Positions 17,579 to 28,127 of a stretch of DNA of 64,000 nt are shown here, piece after piece. Source of the DNA: Moraxella osloensis (lineage in GTDB: Bacteria > Pseudomonadota > Gammaproteobacteria > Pseudomonadales > Moraxellaceae). The notes beneath the pieces are model-generated. The model had not been told where the DNA came from. It worked only from the letters and a program-made list of their open reading frames with translations, and did not search any database. The position numbers were made by a program, and so were the translations under genes. Within the stretch, counting starts at the first letter, position 1, and each line of letters begins with the position of its first letter. The stretch lies in NCBI RefSeq assembly GCF_009867135.1, contig NZ_CP047226.1, positions 124,001 to 188,000 of the forward strand, written 5' to 3'.

Positions 17579-20500
17579 ATGACTATCATCGCTGGATACC
17601 CATTTTTAACCGATTTTCAAACCACCAAACTGCTAAATTCCCTTAGCCAAAAAACCAATCTCAAAATCACTCACTTAAAAAGCCAGCAAGTTTATATTTT
17701 TTCTAAAGATTTGGCAGAACACGATTATAAGAAAGCGCTAGATTTGCTCAATCATGGTGATGAAATCGCGCTTAATCAAGCAAGCCAAGATGACAATAAA
17801 GAGGCGCTGCAAATCATCGTCAGCCCACGTTTTGGTACGATTAGCCCTTGGGCAAGTAAAGCAACGGATATTTTTAACAATTGTGAGATAGCGATTGAGC
17901 GTGTTGAGCGCTTGGTGGTGTATACGCTCATCGGCGAAAATTTGCCTGAAAAGCTACCGCATGATATCGAGATGATGTTGTACGACCGCATGACCCAAAG
18001 CCTATTTTATGACTTGGCAAAGGCTCAACACTTATTCGATGACCACGAGCCCGCACCGCTCAACCATGTCGATGTGATGGGCAAAGGGCGTGAAGCGTTA
18101 GAATCTGCCAACCGTGAGTTTGGTTTTGCGTTATCGAGCCAAGATATTGACTACTTGATGGATGCTTATGTGAATGCGCTGAAGCGCAATCCGACCGATG
18201 TTGAGCTCATGATGTTTGCCCAAGCCAACTCCGAGCATTGCCGCCACAAGATTTTTAATGCGCAATGGACGATTGATGGGGAAGTACAGCCAAAATCCTT
18301 GTTTGGCATGATTAAAAATACCTTCGAGCAAAATCCCAACGACATTTTATCCGCCTATAAAGACAATGCCGCGGTGGTAAAAGGGCATGAAGGACAGCGT
18401 TTTTATCCGCTATTAAACAGCGACAACAATCATTTAGCATACGATTTTCACCAAGAGCCGATTGATATCTTGATGAAAGTAGAAACCCACAATCACCCAA
18501 CGGCGATTGCACCGTATGCAGGCGCGGCAACAGGTTCTGGCGGGGAAATCCGTGACGAGGGCGCGACAGGTCGTGGCGGCAAACCCAAAGCAGGCTTGGC
18601 AGGATTCCATGTGTCGCATTTGCAGCTGCCTGATATGCCAGAAAAGTGGGAGCATAGCGGAAAAGTCTCCACGGCTGACTACGGCAAGCCAGCGCGTATG
18701 GCGTCCGCACTAGAAATCATGACCCAAGCGCCGCTTGGTAGTGCGGCGTTTTCTAATGAATTTGGTCGTCCAAATCTGGTCGGTTATTTTCGCTCATTCC
18801 AATTGGACACCTCAAAAGACCAAGATGGCAGCCAAATGCGCGGCTATCACAAACCCATTATGATTGCCGGTGGTTACGGTAATATCAAACGCAATTTGGT
18901 GGAAAAAAATCCGATTCAGCAAGGCGATTTGCTGATTGTGCTAGGGGGTCCTGCCATGCAAATCGGCTTGGGCGGTGGCGCAGCAAGTTCGGTGGATAGT
19001 GGTGAGCTTGATGAAGGCTTGGATTTTGCGTCCGTGCAACGTGACAATGCCGAGATGGAACGCCGCTGTCAAGAAGTCATTGACCGCTGTTGGGCGATGG
19101 CAGGAAACCAGCCAGATGAAGATAACAATCCGATTGTGTCGATTCATGACGTGGGCGCAGGTGGCTTATCAAACGCCATGCCTGAGCTTGTGAATGACCA
19201 CGAACTTGGTGCGGTATTAAACTTGCGTAAAGTGCCGTCGCTTGAGCATGGCATGTCGCCAATGGCGATTTGGTCAAATGAAGCCCAAGAGCGCTATGTG
19301 TTGGCAATCCGCCCACAGAGCCGTGAGCTATTTGATAGTATCTGTGAGCGCGAGCGTTGCCCGTATGCGATTTTGGGTGAAGCGACTGACGTGCGTGAGT
19401 TGGTGGTCAATGACCCGTTACTCAACACCAAAGGCGACCAACAACCGGTCGATATGCCCCTACAAGTGCTACTTGGTGGCACGCCAAAAATGCAGCGTAG
19501 CTTTAGCCGTAGCACGCCAACACTGCAAGCGTTAAATCTTGATAAAGTCGATTTGGCGGAAGCGGTCAAAGACGTGCTGCGTCACCCAACGGTTGCCAGC
19601 AAATCTTTCTTAATTAGCATTGGCGATCGTTCCATCACGGGTATGGTAGTACGTGACCAATATGTTGGACGTTACCAAGTGCCAGTGGCGGACTGTGCTG
19701 TTACCGCTTCTGCTCTCCTCCCTGTCGATGGCAAACCGATGACAGGCGAGGCCATGAGTATGGGCGAGCGTACCCCAGTTGCTTTGATTAATCCTGCCGC
19801 ATCTGCGCGCCTTGCCGTTGCCGAAGCCATTACCAATATCGCAGGGGCGAATATCGCCAAGCTATCAGACATTACCTTGTCGGCGAACTGGATGGCAGCC
19901 TGTGGTGAAGACAAAGAAGACCAAGCCTTGTTTGATGCGGTGTATGCCGTGGGCGAAGCGCTTTGTCCGGCACTTGGTATTGCCATTCCTGTGGGTAAAG
20001 ACAGCTTGTCAATGCGGGCGAATTGGTCAGATGAGCAAGCAAACAAGTCTGTGGTGTCACCCATGTCGCTCATTATCACTGCCTTTGCCCCTGTGCAAGA
20101 TGTCACCAAAACCTTAACCCCAGAATTGCTAACCAGCTCAGCGCTTGGCGAAACCGCCTTTTATCGCTTAGACTTATCAAAAGGTCAGTTCCGCTTGGGT
20201 GGCTCAATCCTTGCCCAAACCCTAAGCCAACTGGGTGATACTTGCCCAGATTTGGATAATCCGCAAGATTTAATTAACTTTTTTAACTTTATCCAGCAAG
20301 CCAACAACCAAGGCTTAATCACCGCATATCATGACATTGGTGATGGCGGTTTGCTTGCCACCATCGCTGAGATGCAATTCACCAGTCGTCAAGGAGTAAA
20401 ATTGGTGTTAACTGATGATAATTTACTCGGTCAATTGTTTGCTGAGGAACTCGGTGCGGTGATCCAAATTAAAACCCATCAGGTGGCTCAGTTGTTAGCG

Positions 20501-21562
20501 CTTGCCGAAACCACAGGCGTCAGCGAGCTATTAAGCTTAATTGGTCAAAGTACCGATGAAGACAGTTTACTCATCCAAACAGCCACGCAAAATTTACGTT
20601 TTGAGCGTAGCGCGCTTGAGCAAGAATGGAGCAAAGTCAGCTACCATATCGCCAAAAACCGCGACAACCCCGACTGCGTACAACAAGCCTTTGATTTGAT
20701 TGGTGATAAATCCCATCAAGGTTTAATCGCGCAAGCTAATTATGATCTCAACCAAGCGATTGAAGCCCCCTACATCAATAGCCGCAGCGCACAGCCCAAA
20801 GTCGCCATTTTGCGTGAGCAAGGCGTGAATGGTCAGCTAGAAATGGGAGCAGGCTTTAAACGCGCAGGACTAGAAGCCGTCGATGTGCACATGAGTGACT
20901 TGCTCAAAGGGCGTGTCAACTTGCGTGACTTTGATGGGCTGGTGGCTTGTGGTGGCTTTAGTTATGGCGATGTGCTTGGCGCTGGTGCTGGCTGGGCAAA
21001 ATCGGTACTGTTCCATGACGAACTACGCATGCAATTTGTGCGATTCTTTACCCGACCAGAAACCTTCTCGCTTGGCGTGTGTAACGGCTGTCAGATGATG
21101 AGCCAGCTTAAAGACTTGATACCAGGCGCAGAGAATTTCCCCCGTTTTATCGCCAATAAATCGGCACGGTTTGAAGCGCGCACAGTGAATGTGAAAATTG
21201 AACGTACCAAGTCGGTACTGTTAAAAGGCATGCAAGAGAGCATTCTACCGATTGCGGTGGCACATGGCGAAGGCTTTGCAACGTTGAGCGATACCGATAT
21301 CGCAGGGATGAGCGCACATGGGCAAATTGTGATGCGTTATGTGGACAGTCACGGTACAGCAACCGAGCATTATCCGCTCAATCCAAACGGCTCACCGCAA
21401 GGGGTGACAGGGATTTGTAGCACCGATGGGCGTGTGACCTTGATGATGCCACACCCAGAGCGCAATTTGATGGCGTATAACCACAGCTGGAAACCTGAAG
21501 TTTGGGACAATGACGGGGCGTGGATGCGGATGTTTAGAAATGCCCGGGCATTCTTAAGATAA
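17579..21562 (+). CDS. purL: Phosphoribosylformylglycinamidine synthase
   Basis: Large single-chain purine biosynthesis enzyme, 1327 aa (E. coli protein about 1295), converting FGAR, glutamine and ATP to FGAM. The N-terminal and linker regions are followed by two synthetase halves, with [12 protein letters not shown] near residue 215, [21 protein letters not shown], and VGKDSLSM in the second half. The C-terminal glutamine amidotransferase domain has the nucleophile motif GVCNGCQMM and the His-Glu pair in MMPHPERN. It stands alone with its own promoter and terminator. Nothing appears unusual. Confidence 0.97.
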   Translation: MTIIAGYPFLTDFQTTKLLNSLSQKTNLKITHLKSQQVYIFSKDLAEHDYKKALDLLNHGDEIALNQASQDDNKEALQIIVSPRFGTISPWASKATDIFNNCEIAIERVERLVVYTLIGENLPEKLPHDIEMMLYDRMTQSLFYDLAKAQHLFDDHEPAPLNHVDVMGKGREALESANREFGFALSSQDIDYLMDAYVNALKRNPTDVELMMFAQANSEHCRHKIFNAQWTIDGEVQPKSLFGMIKNTFEQNPNDILSAYKDNAAVVKGHEGQRFYPLLNSDNNHLAYDFHQEPIDILMKVETHNHPTAIAPYAGAATGSGGEIRDEGATGRGGKPKAGLAGFHVSHLQLPDMPEKWEHSGKVSTADYGKPARMASALEIMTQAPLGSAAFSNEFGRPNLVGYFRSFQLDTSKDQDGSQMRGYHKPIMIAGGYGNIKRNLVEKNPIQQGDLLIVLGGPAMQIGLGGGAASSVDSGELDEGLDFASVQRDNAEMERRCQEVIDRCWAMAGNQPDEDNNPIVSIHDVGAGGLSNAMPELVNDHELGAVLNLRKVPSLEHGMSPMAIWSNEAQERYVLAIRPQSRELFDSICERERCPYAILGEATDVRELVVNDPLLNTKGDQQPVDMPLQVLLGGTPKMQRSFSRSTPTLQALNLDKVDLAEAVKDVLRHPTVASKSFLISIGDRSITGMVVRDQYVGRYQVPVADCAVTASALLPVDGKPMTGEAMSMGERTPVALINPAASARLAVAEAITNIAGANIAKLSDITLSANWMAACGEDKEDQALFDAVYAVGEALCPALGIAIPVGKDSLSMRANWSDEQANKSVVSPMSLIITAFAPVQDVTKTLTPELLTSSALGETAFYRLDLSKGQFRLGGSILAQTLSQLGDTCPDLDNPQDLINFFNFIQQANNQGLITAYHDIGDGGLLATIAEMQFTSRQGVKLVLTDDNLLGQLFAEELGAVIQIKTHQVAQLLALAETTGVSELLSLIGQSTDEDSLLIQTATQNLRFERSALEQEWSKVSYHIAKNRDNPDCVQQAFDLIGDKSHQGLIAQANYDLNQAIEAPYINSRSAQPKVAILREQGVNGQLEMGAGFKRAGLEAVDVHMSDLLKGRVNLRDFDGLVACGGFSYGDVLGAGAGWAKSVLFHDELRMQFVRFFTRPETFSLGVCNGCQMMSQLKDLIPGAENFPRFIANKSARFEARTVNVKIERTKSVLLKGMQESILPIAVAHGEGFATLSDTDIAGMSAHGQIVMRYVDSHGTATEHYPLNPNGSPQGVTGICSTDGRVTLMMPHPERNLMAYNHSWKPEVWDNDGAWMRMFRNARAFLR

Positions 21563-21611
21563 AAGTTAAGATAAAAGTTACGATGAAAGTTAACATAGTT
21601 GATTTTTTTAT

Positions 21612-21640
21612 AAAAGGATGGCAAAAGCTGTCCTTTTTTA
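21612..21640 (+). terminator. purL terminator
   Basis: AAAAGGATGGC and GCTGTCCTTTT form an 11-bp stem (two G-T pairs) around an AAAA loop, followed by further T. Confidence 0.75.
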
Positions 21641-21762
21641 ATGACCTAACCCGACTTAATTAATAAAGGCTGGGTAATAAAGGCTGTGACGATAAAAACC
21701 TTGGCTTGGTCAAAAACTAGCAACAATTTACAAACAATACACGATAACAAGGGAAAGGTATA

Positions 21763-21771
21763 TGTTATAAT
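21763..21771 (+). promoter_or_regulatory. Extended -10 promoter element for yceI
   Basis: TGTTATAAT matches the extended -10 consensus, about 88 bp before the yceI start. The -35 is not evident. Confidence 0.45.
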
Positions 21772-21858
21772 AACTTAATCCTACATAGACTAAGTTAAGT
21801 TTCATTAACAATGTTTTGTAAGCCCATACAGTTCTTATAATATATCGAGGAAAATCCC

Positions 21859-22554
21859 ATGAATAGCAAACTTTTAGCCACTGCCGCTATCACAGCGTTG
21901 TTAGCCACACAATTTGCCAATGCAGAATTAGTCATTTCGCAAAACGGTGAAACGCAAAAAGTTGGTGAAGCCGCAGCTCAACCTGCAGCGGTCACAAAAG
22001 CGCCTAAAACCGCCAAAGTAGAAAAAGTTAAGCCAAGCAATAGCACCAGCTACAAACTAGACCCAAACCACGCCAATGTACGTTTTGCGATTGATCACTT
22101 CGGTACAACGACTAACCAAGGTGGTTTTTACGGTGTAACGGGTGACTTGAACTACAACCCAGCCAAAAATACAGGCAGCATCAATGTTGATATTCCTGTC
22201 AATAGTCTTGACACCGGTAACGAACATTTTACCAACCATTTAAAATCAGCTGAATTCTTCAACGCTGAAAAATACCCAACGGCTAATTTTAAATCAACCA
22301 AATTCCATTTCAAAAATGGCAAAGTAACGAAAGTTGACGGTAACTTGACGCTATTGGGCAAAACCAACCCAGTCAGCCTAAAAGCCACTAAATTTAATTG
22401 CTACAACAGCCCAATGCTGAAAAATGCGCAAGTATGTGGTGGTGATTTTGAGACTACCATTGACCGCACCAAATGGGGCATGGATACCTATGTTAAAATG
22501 GGTTTTGCTAAAGATGTCAAACTCAATATCCAAGTTGAAGCTGTACAACAATAA
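21859..22554 (+). CDS. yceI: YceI-family periplasmic lipid-binding protein
   Basis: A 231-residue secreted protein with a signal peptide at residues 1-22 (cleavage after FANA). A roughly 40-residue Ala/Lys-rich linker is followed by a YceI lipocalin-like beta-barrel. Family hallmarks are YKLDPNHANVRFAIDHFG near the barrel start, VDIPVNSLDTGNEHFTNHLKSAEFF, and TIDRTKWGMDTY near the end. Related proteins bind isoprenoid lipids in the periplasm. The extra linker between signal and barrel is longer than usual. GAGGA lies 8-12 nt before the start, and a terminator follows. Confidence 0.88.
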   Translation: MNSKLLATAAITALLATQFANAELVISQNGETQKVGEAAAQPAAVTKAPKTAKVEKVKPSNSTSYKLDPNHANVRFAIDHFGTTTNQGGFYGVTGDLNYNPAKNTGSINVDIPVNSLDTGNEHFTNHLKSAEFFNAEKYPTANFKSTKFHFKNGKVTKVDGNLTLLGKTNPVSLKATKFNCYNSPMLKNAQVCGGDFETTIDRTKWGMDTYVKMGFAKDVKLNIQVEAVQQ

Positions 22555-22581
22555 TTATTTAGCAAACAATGAAAGTAATCA

Positions 22582-22610
22582 AAAAGATCAGCGTTGGCTG
22601 GTCTTTTTTT
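22582..22610 (+). terminator. yceI terminator
   Basis: Stem AAAGATCAGC with GCTGGTCTTT around GTTG (one mismatch or G-T pair), then a run of T. Confidence 0.8.
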
Positions 22611-22798
22611 ATGGGACATTGATAGGGCATCTTTCAACCAAGCTGAGTAGAATTTGTGAGCGCGGTTTCATGGGGCTGCGTTTTGATACAAAACCATACA
22701 GCACTATACAAAACGTAAATTTACAGTAGTCACACATAGCTTCATAATTTTCAAAAACCTAGACATCGCTTTATTTAATTTATTTTTGAGGAAAACTT

Positions 22799-23533
22799 AT
22801 GAAATCATTCAATACCACAGCAAAAAACACTCTATTAGCCGCAGCGTTGGTGGTGGGTTCTGCCAATTTAACAGGGTGTGGTTATAACGCTATGCAGGCG
22901 CAAGATGAGCAAATCAACGCGTCATGGTCAGAAGTAGTCAACCAATACCAGCGCCGTGCTGACTTGATTCCAAACTTGGTCAAAGTCGTTGAGCGTTATG
23001 CCCAGCACGAACAGGCGACCTTAACCCAAGTCACACAAGCGCGTTCACAAGCGACGACTATCAATGTGAGCGCCGATGTACTCAATGACCCAGCGGCTTT
23101 CCAACGTTATCAACAAGCGCAAGATCAATTGGGCGGTGCGTTATCGCGCCTAATGGCGGTGTCAGAGCGCTATCCCGACCTAAAAGCGGATAAACAATTC
23201 CAAGAATTGCAAGCACAGCTTGAAGGTACCGAAAACCGCATTACCGTGGCACGTGGTCGTTATATCCAAGACGTTCAAACTTATAACACTACCGTACGTC
23301 AATTCCCAACCAATATTACCGCAAAAGTGTTTGGTATGCATACCCGCCCAAACTTTACCGTGGCCAATGAGGCGCAAATCTCCACCGCACCAACCGTTGA
23401 TTTTGGGAATAACAATACCAACACCACCAACACCGCAAATGCGGGCGGTCAGCCAGTGCAAAACAATGGTAACACTGCCAATGCCGGTGGTCAGCCTGTA
23501 AATAATTCGGCTACCGCGACAGCGAAACCCTAA
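22799..23533 (+). CDS. lemA: LemA-family lipoprotein
   Basis: A 244-residue protein with a lipoprotein signal, lipobox LTGC at residues 24-27. The LemA helical domain follows: QDEQINASWSEVVNQYQRRADLIPNLV, a run of amphipathic helices, and ARGRYIQDVQTYNTTVRQFPTN. The C-terminal 50 residues are a low-complexity Asn/Ala/Gly tail with two AGGQPV repeats. LemA proteins commonly sit next to TPM-domain genes, and two such genes follow here on the same strand. Function is not established for the family; a membrane-associated complex with the TPM proteins is a reasonable inference. Confidence 0.9.
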   Translation: MKSFNTTAKNTLLAAALVVGSANLTGCGYNAMQAQDEQINASWSEVVNQYQRRADLIPNLVKVVERYAQHEQATLTQVTQARSQATTINVSADVLNDPAAFQRYQQAQDQLGGALSRLMAVSERYPDLKADKQFQELQAQLEGTENRITVARGRYIQDVQTYNTTVRQFPTNITAKVFGMHTRPNFTVANEAQISTAPTVDFGNNNTNTTNTANAGGQPVQNNGNTANAGGQPVNNSATATAKP

Positions 23534-23723
23534 TTCACAATTGTTAACTGTATGGTTAAAGGTTAACAGTGAAGAAGATTTTTTTAAATAGTCTGCCATC
23601 AGTCGGTGGCAGGCTCATTGGATAAGATTTGCATAAATTGTCAGACTGATTTTTTAATTTTTAAAATAGTTGTTGAATTGACTACATCATAATAAAAAAA
23701 TTGCATACTTTGAGGAAACACAG

Positions 23724-25019
23724 GTGTCATTGAATATTGTAAAGACACAGCCCAATTTACATCGCTCGCATAAACAGCCGCAAAAATTGTCATCACGTTT
23801 TTTAGCCAAGCGGTTAGTAGTGAGTACGTTTACTGCACTGACGATGGGCATTGGGCTTGCGATGCCTATGGCTGCCGTTGCAGAAACTGCCACAGCGACA
23901 GCCAATTCCGCAACCGTTACCGCTAAGCCCACATTACAAGATCATAGTGTTGAGGACATGGTTGCGATTGCAAAAACCGCACAAACCAATGAAGCGCTTA
24001 ATGATGCTGTACTCAATAATGATGCAATTAAAGAGACGTTAGGCAATGATGCACTACCGATACCAGGGATCAATAGTCAAGCAACTGGCAATCAGACCAA
24101 TAATAATCAGGCAACAGCTACCGCCAATACCCAGACTACTAAGACGCCTAAACAGTCAACCCAAGCCTCTGTTGCCGCTGATAAACTAATCCTAAATAAC
24201 CCTGTCATTGATGAAGCAAAAATTCTATCTGCCAGTGATAAACAAGCGATTGAAACTAAACTGCGTAGTCTTAATGACCGCGGTTTGGCGCAAGCAGCTG
24301 TAGTCATTGTGCCAACCACCAATGGCGAGGATATTTTTGACTATTCAATGAAGGTTGCTGACCGCTGGAAACTGGGCAAAAAAGACACCGATCAAGGGCT
24401 GTTGATGGTTGTTGCTGTCAATGACCGTAAAATGTACATTTTAACGGGCTATGGTCTTGAAGGTACCATTCCTGATGCCGTCGCCAAACGCATTATTAGC
24501 GATGATATAACCCCAAGATTTAAACAAGGTGATTATGCCGGGGGCATCACAGCGGGGATTAATCGCATTGAAGAACGCTTGACGACCGACCCTGCTATTT
24601 TAAAGCAAGCAGATGCCAATCGAGTCAATACCAATGCCAATAGCAATGCTCAGTCAAATCAAGAGGGCGGAATACCGCTTATCTTCCTAGGCTTTTTTGG
24701 CTTTGTCGCTGGTATGATTTTGACCAGTATATTAGGGCGCTTTTTTGGTTCGATTGCTACGGCAGGTGGCATTGTAACGCTTGGTACAATCTTTGGTGCA
24801 GGCTTATTGGGCAGTATGTTTGTCGCATTTATTGTCTTTTTATTTTTGCTATTTCGAGGTGGCGGTGGTGGTCGCGGTGGCAGAGGCGGCGGTGGGGTTG
24901 TCTTCCTACCGGGTGGCGGCTTTGGCGGCGGTGGATTTGGTGGCGGCGGCTTTGGCGGTGGTGGATTTAGTGGCGGCGGTGGCGGCTTTGGCGGCGGCGG
25001 CGCTGGTGGTGACTGGTAG
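23724..25019 (+). CDS. TPM-domain membrane protein with Gly-rich tail (YgcG-like)
   Basis: The start is GTG, supported by TGAGGA 9 nt upstream. Of 431 residues, a signal-like hydrophobic stretch at about 36-54 precedes a 100-residue low-complexity linker. The TPM domain spans about 158-290 (NNPVIDEAKILSASDKQAIE, VADRWKLGKKDTDQGLLMVV, YGLEGTIPDA). Two membrane segments follow at about 317-378, and the last 50 residues are almost pure Gly with Phe/Arg. This arrangement is that of YgcG/PF04536 proteins usually found with LemA. The Gly-rich tail is conserved in type across the family. Enzymatic activity is uncertain. Confidence 0.88.
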   Translation: MSLNIVKTQPNLHRSHKQPQKLSSRFLAKRLVVSTFTALTMGIGLAMPMAAVAETATATANSATVTAKPTLQDHSVEDMVAIAKTAQTNEALNDAVLNNDAIKETLGNDALPIPGINSQATGNQTNNNQATATANTQTTKTPKQSTQASVAADKLILNNPVIDEAKILSASDKQAIETKLRSLNDRGLAQAAVVIVPTTNGEDIFDYSMKVADRWKLGKKDTDQGLLMVVAVNDRKMYILTGYGLEGTIPDAVAKRIISDDITPRFKQGDYAGGITAGINRIEERLTTDPAILKQADANRVNTNANSNAQSNQEGGIPLIFLGFFGFVAGMILTSILGRFFGSIATAGGIVTLGTIFGAGLLGSMFVAFIVFLFLLFRGGGGGRGGRGGGGVVFLPGGGFGGGGFGGGGFGGGGFSGGGGGFGGGGAGGDW

Positions 25020-25117
25020 TCAGTAATCGGCTAGTTATTAAAAAATTATTGAAAAAATTATTTTAAATTTACCCCTTATCATCAACTATATACTTCATTA
25101 TTTTTTATGGAATTTTC

Positions 25118-25711
25118 ATGAGCACAAATGACCCAATAACAGCAACGAATGGTGCCAACGAAGAAACCATTGCTTACACCTCGCCGATGGCGACAGTGAC
25201 TTCCACTGTGCCAAGTTGGGCTAGATGGTGGCGTCAAGTTGCGTTTATACCTAGCCTGCACAATCGGTGGTTAACACCTACTGCCCAACAACAGCTAAAT
25301 CAAGCAATTACCGAAGCTGAGCAAGGGCATCGCGGCGAAGTGGTGTTAGTGATTGAGAATCATTTGCCCATTTCGTCCGCACGGCTACAAAACAGCCGAG
25401 ACAGAGCGATCGAAGTTTTTGGGGATTATCGCGTCTGGGATACGCAGGATAATACTGGGGTATTGGTGTATCTTAATATCTGTGAGCGGCGTCTGGAGAT
25501 TGTCGCCGATAGAGGCATCAATAGCCATGTGATGCCAACCATGTGGCAAGCGATGTGCGACAAGGCTATCGAAGGTATTAAAGCCAATCGACACATTGAT
25601 AGCTTGGTTGCGCTATTGGGCGATGTGGGGCAATTGCTTCGTCAATATTACCAATTAGACAATGACCCAAGCGGCAACGAAATCGCTGACAAGATGATTT
25701 TTATAAAGTAG
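25118..25711 (+). CDS. TPM-domain protein, second copy without signal or tail
   Basis: A 197-residue protein whose central region (WLTPTAQQQLNQAITEAEQGHRGEVVLV, then GDYRVWDTQDNTGVLVYLNI, RRLEIVADRGI) matches a TPM domain. It lacks a signal peptide, membrane helices and the Gly-rich tail of its neighbour. It lies 98 bp downstream of that gene on the same strand, so the three genes from lemA may form one functional group. Such lemA-tpm-tpm triplets are known in proteobacteria, with no agreed function. A terminator follows. Confidence 0.8.
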   Translation: MSTNDPITATNGANEETIAYTSPMATVTSTVPSWARWWRQVAFIPSLHNRWLTPTAQQQLNQAITEAEQGHRGEVVLVIENHLPISSARLQNSRDRAIEVFGDYRVWDTQDNTGVLVYLNICERRLEIVADRGINSHVMPTMWQAMCDKAIEGIKANRHIDSLVALLGDVGQLLRQYYQLDNDPSGNEIADKMIFIK

Positions 25712-25752
25712 TTTTAAACTTAATTAGCATAGTGCGATGATGCAATCCTACC

Positions 25753-25780
25753 AAAAGCGATGTTACCCATCGCTTTTTTT
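25753..25780 (+). terminator. Terminator after the lemA-TPM genes
   Basis: AAAAGCGATG and CATCGCTTTT form a 10-bp stem with a 5-nt loop, then more T. Confidence 0.85.
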
Positions 25781-25964
25781 ATTGCTCAGCTTTTATTGCG
25801 CAGCTTTTAATACCCAACAGTAAGCGGGTAAACTTCAAAATTTGGTATCAAGAATTATTGAGGATTATCTTTGCTGTGCTAAAAAATTGATTGAAGGCTC
25901 GATAAAGGAATCGACAAATTTTGCTAGGCGAAATGATAAAATTTTACATATAGTAAACCCTAAA

Positions 25965-26465
25965 TTAAACTGAACAGTATTTAACACAATCATGAAGCGA
26001 ATCGAAGTCATTAATCGAGAGTTTTACCTTTTGCTTAACCACTGCCCACTTATGCTCCACAGGATTTAACTCAGGAGAATAAGGTGGTAAGTACAGTAAC
26101 GTTAAGTTGTATTTTTCGGCAATCTGTTTTAAATCACCACCCCGATGAAAGCGCGCATTATCCATGATTAAAAAACGCTGTGGGTAGCTGTCGAGTTCAT
26201 CTTTAGGCAAAGATTGACCAAGCGTGTGAAGCCAATTTTCTACCGTATCACGCTTACACCCACCTTCAAAGGTCACAGGTGCAATCAGTTTAAATTCAGC
26301 CATACTCATTGCACCAATAAGATTTAAGCGTTTGCCTTTATTGGCATCCATTTTAGCATAGCAAGGTGTGCCAACCGGTGACCAGCTACGATGATAGCTT
26401 TGTCTTTGGTAAAAGCCTGTTTCATCCATAAATAGGATGTTGGTCAGACCAAACCAAAAAGCCAT
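25965..26465 (-). CDS. IS630 transposase, DDE catalytic part (orfB)
   Basis: The catalytic half has NILFMDETGF with the first Asp, LIMDNARFHRG with the second, and LPPYSPELNPVEHKW with the third acidic residue, the IS630 DDE signature. The annotated ATG is probably not the true start. The same frame stays open upstream as far as the frameshift site at 26530-26536, giving the expected connecting sequence FTYKESDPVKQQGF. It is therefore best viewed as the second half of a frameshift fusion with the helix-turn-helix part. Confidence 0.88.
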   Translation of the reverse strand: MAFWFGLTNILFMDETGFYQRQSYHRSWSPVGTPCYAKMDANKGKRLNLIGAMSMAEFKLIAPVTFEGGCKRDTVENWLHTLGQSLPKDELDSYPQRFLIMDNARFHRGGDLKQIAEKYNLTLLYLPPYSPELNPVEHKWAVVKQKVKLSINDFDSLHDCVKYCSV

Positions 26466-26497
26466 GATAGCTAAACATACGCTAAAACCTTGCTGTT

Positions 26498-26878
26498 TTA
26501 CGGGGTCTGATTCTTTGTAGGTGAAGGTCTTTTTTTAAATGTCCAGTTGATACGATGTAGGGTATCGACAAACGCATTGTAGGATATACTGACATCGGGA
26601 TGGTCTTTTAAATATTGTTCCCGTAGCTGTTTAGCGGTGTCAAATTGTTTAGCTTTGACATATCGTTCAAAACTATCAAGGTCAGTTATGATGTGTTTTA
26701 CACCCGTTGGTTGTGCTTTCTTAGGTTCGGTATTGCCTTGGTCGTGGTACAAGGCTATCCAACTGTTAAGCGTGTTGCGACAGATGCCGAATATTCTCGC
26801 TGTTTTGCTTTTGTTATTTGTTTCTTGCCAGTAGGCTATGGTGCGTTTGCGTAAGTCTTGGTCGTATAGGTTTGGCAT
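26498..26878 (-). CDS. IS630 transposase, helix-turn-helix part (orfA)
   Basis: A 126-residue N-terminal DNA-binding half with paired helix-turn-helix motifs (LRKRTIAYWQETNNKSKTARIFG and a winged segment near the end). It terminates shortly after a run of seven A on the coding strand (TTTAAAAAAAG, complement of 26530-26536). A -1 slip there fuses it to the DDE part. This two-frame organisation is common in IS630 elements. Confidence 0.85.
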   Translation of the reverse strand: MPNLYDQDLRKRTIAYWQETNNKSKTARIFGICRNTLNSWIALYHDQGNTEPKKAQPTGVKHIITDLDSFERYVKAKQFDTAKQLREQYLKDHPDVSISYNAFVDTLHRINWTFKKRPSPTKNQTP

Positions 26879-26935
26879 GGTGCTATCTATGAAAGTTTAA
26901 GTTGTGTTCATTATAATACAGGATTTACTATATAT

Positions 26936-27886
26936 TTGACAGGCAAAGGCTTAGCGCAGGATAGCAAAAAGGCGATTTTACTGTTTATCCAAGCGGCAGA
27001 ACAGGGCGAAGCGGTTGCCCAATACAATTTGGGTATCGCTTATGAGAGAGGACTGGGCGGGCTCAAGCACAATGATGATTTGGCACACTTTTGGTACCAG
27101 CAAGCGGCTTATCAAAACCATCCACAAGCAATGGCACGCTTAGCGGCAGATAAATTTGCCCAAAAGCCGACACCTAATACCACGCCAACTAGCACAATGC
27201 CAACTAGCACGATGCCAGAGAATTACAGGGTAGGCGATAATTTAGCACATCAAGCGGCATCAGATACGACGCCTGATTTTACTATTGATGATGTATTCAC
27301 TCCCCAAAGTCAGCCCATCAATTTTGATGACGATGATGTGCCCGTCCATCCTGATAGTGACACGATTTTTGCGCGAGGTGTTGCGATTATTCAGGCGGAC
27401 TTAAAACGCGCCTTTAACTTTTTTGAGCAAGCAGCATTACTTGGTCATGCCAAAGCCGAATACAATATGGGATTGGCTTTTTTATATGGACTCGGTGGCA
27501 ATCATGTTTGTACTGAAACGGCACTGGAATGGCTAGAAAAATCCGCCAATCAAAGTTTTCGCCCTGCCTATCTTGCGTTAGGCTGGCTGTACCAAGGTGG
27601 CAATCCGTATCTCAATGACAGTAGTGATGACATTGGTGAAACTATCATTGTCGATTGTGACAATGCCATCAGCCAATACGAAATGGCGAGCGAGCTTGGA
27701 CACGCGCAAGCCCAATATTTTCTTGCCAACATCTATGCCAGTGGCAATGGCGTCGCTGCCGATGCTGACAAAGCAAGCGCTTGGCTAAAGCAATCTGGCA
27801 AACATGGTTATGCTGCAGCGCTCACTGAGTTACGCCCATCTGTGCCAGAGACTGCTCATGCCCACAATGCCTATCATCAGACTTAG
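26936..27886 (+). CDS. Sel1-repeat (TPR-like) protein, 5' end displaced by IS630
   Basis: Several Sel1 repeats are visible: KGLAQDSKKAILLFIQAAEQG, VAQYNLGIAYERGLGG, KAEYNMGLAFLYGLGG and AQAQYFLANIYASGNGVAADADKA. A Thr/Pro/Asp-rich linker separates two repeat blocks. The open frame begins at a TTG just outside the IS630 end. Removing the element extends the frame upstream to an ATG at 25933, in MIKFYIYLTGKGLAQ, which looks like the middle of a repeat. The protein may therefore have lost its native start. No signal peptide is visible. Sel1 proteins are scaffolds; the partner is unknown. Confidence 0.7.
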   Translation: MTGKGLAQDSKKAILLFIQAAEQGEAVAQYNLGIAYERGLGGLKHNDDLAHFWYQQAAYQNHPQAMARLAADKFAQKPTPNTTPTSTMPTSTMPENYRVGDNLAHQAASDTTPDFTIDDVFTPQSQPINFDDDDVPVHPDSDTIFARGVAIIQADLKRAFNFFEQAALLGHAKAEYNMGLAFLYGLGGNHVCTETALEWLEKSANQSFRPAYLALGWLYQGGNPYLNDSSDDIGETIIVDCDNAISQYEMASELGHAQAQYFLANIYASGNGVAADADKASAWLKQSGKHGYAAALTELRPSVPETAHAHNAYHQT

Positions 27887-28127
27887 GTCATCATACCTAG
27901 GTGGTCTCCTTAATAGCTTTTGATAGACTATTTTTGTTATCAAGCCTTCCTTATTCAACCTTTCATTGATGGCTTTTTAACAGCCATTGCTTTATTTTTC
28001 GCCAACTGCACCAATTATAATGCCTATGCGCCAAATGTAGCCAAAATGAGATACGCTGCGCCTAGGGTGCGTTCACGAATTTGTAGGATGATTGACCCAT
28101 AATGACAACACATTAAAAGGAAAAAGC

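Larger units (their letters stand above)
25951..26930 (-). mobile_element. IS630-family insertion sequence
   Basis: The 980-bp element has terminal inverted repeats TAGTAAACCCT (left) and AGGATTTACTA (right) with one mismatch. It is flanked by TA dinucleotides (25949-25950 and 26931-26932), the target duplication expected of IS630. It carries two overlapping-frame transposase genes and looks intact. It lies at the 5' end of a Sel1-repeat gene. Confidence 0.85.

Noticed and set aside
24781-25026. Val/Ala-rich frame overlapping the Gly-rich tail of the TPM protein
   Set aside because: It is a frame shadow of GGC/GGT glycine codons, with no independent start.
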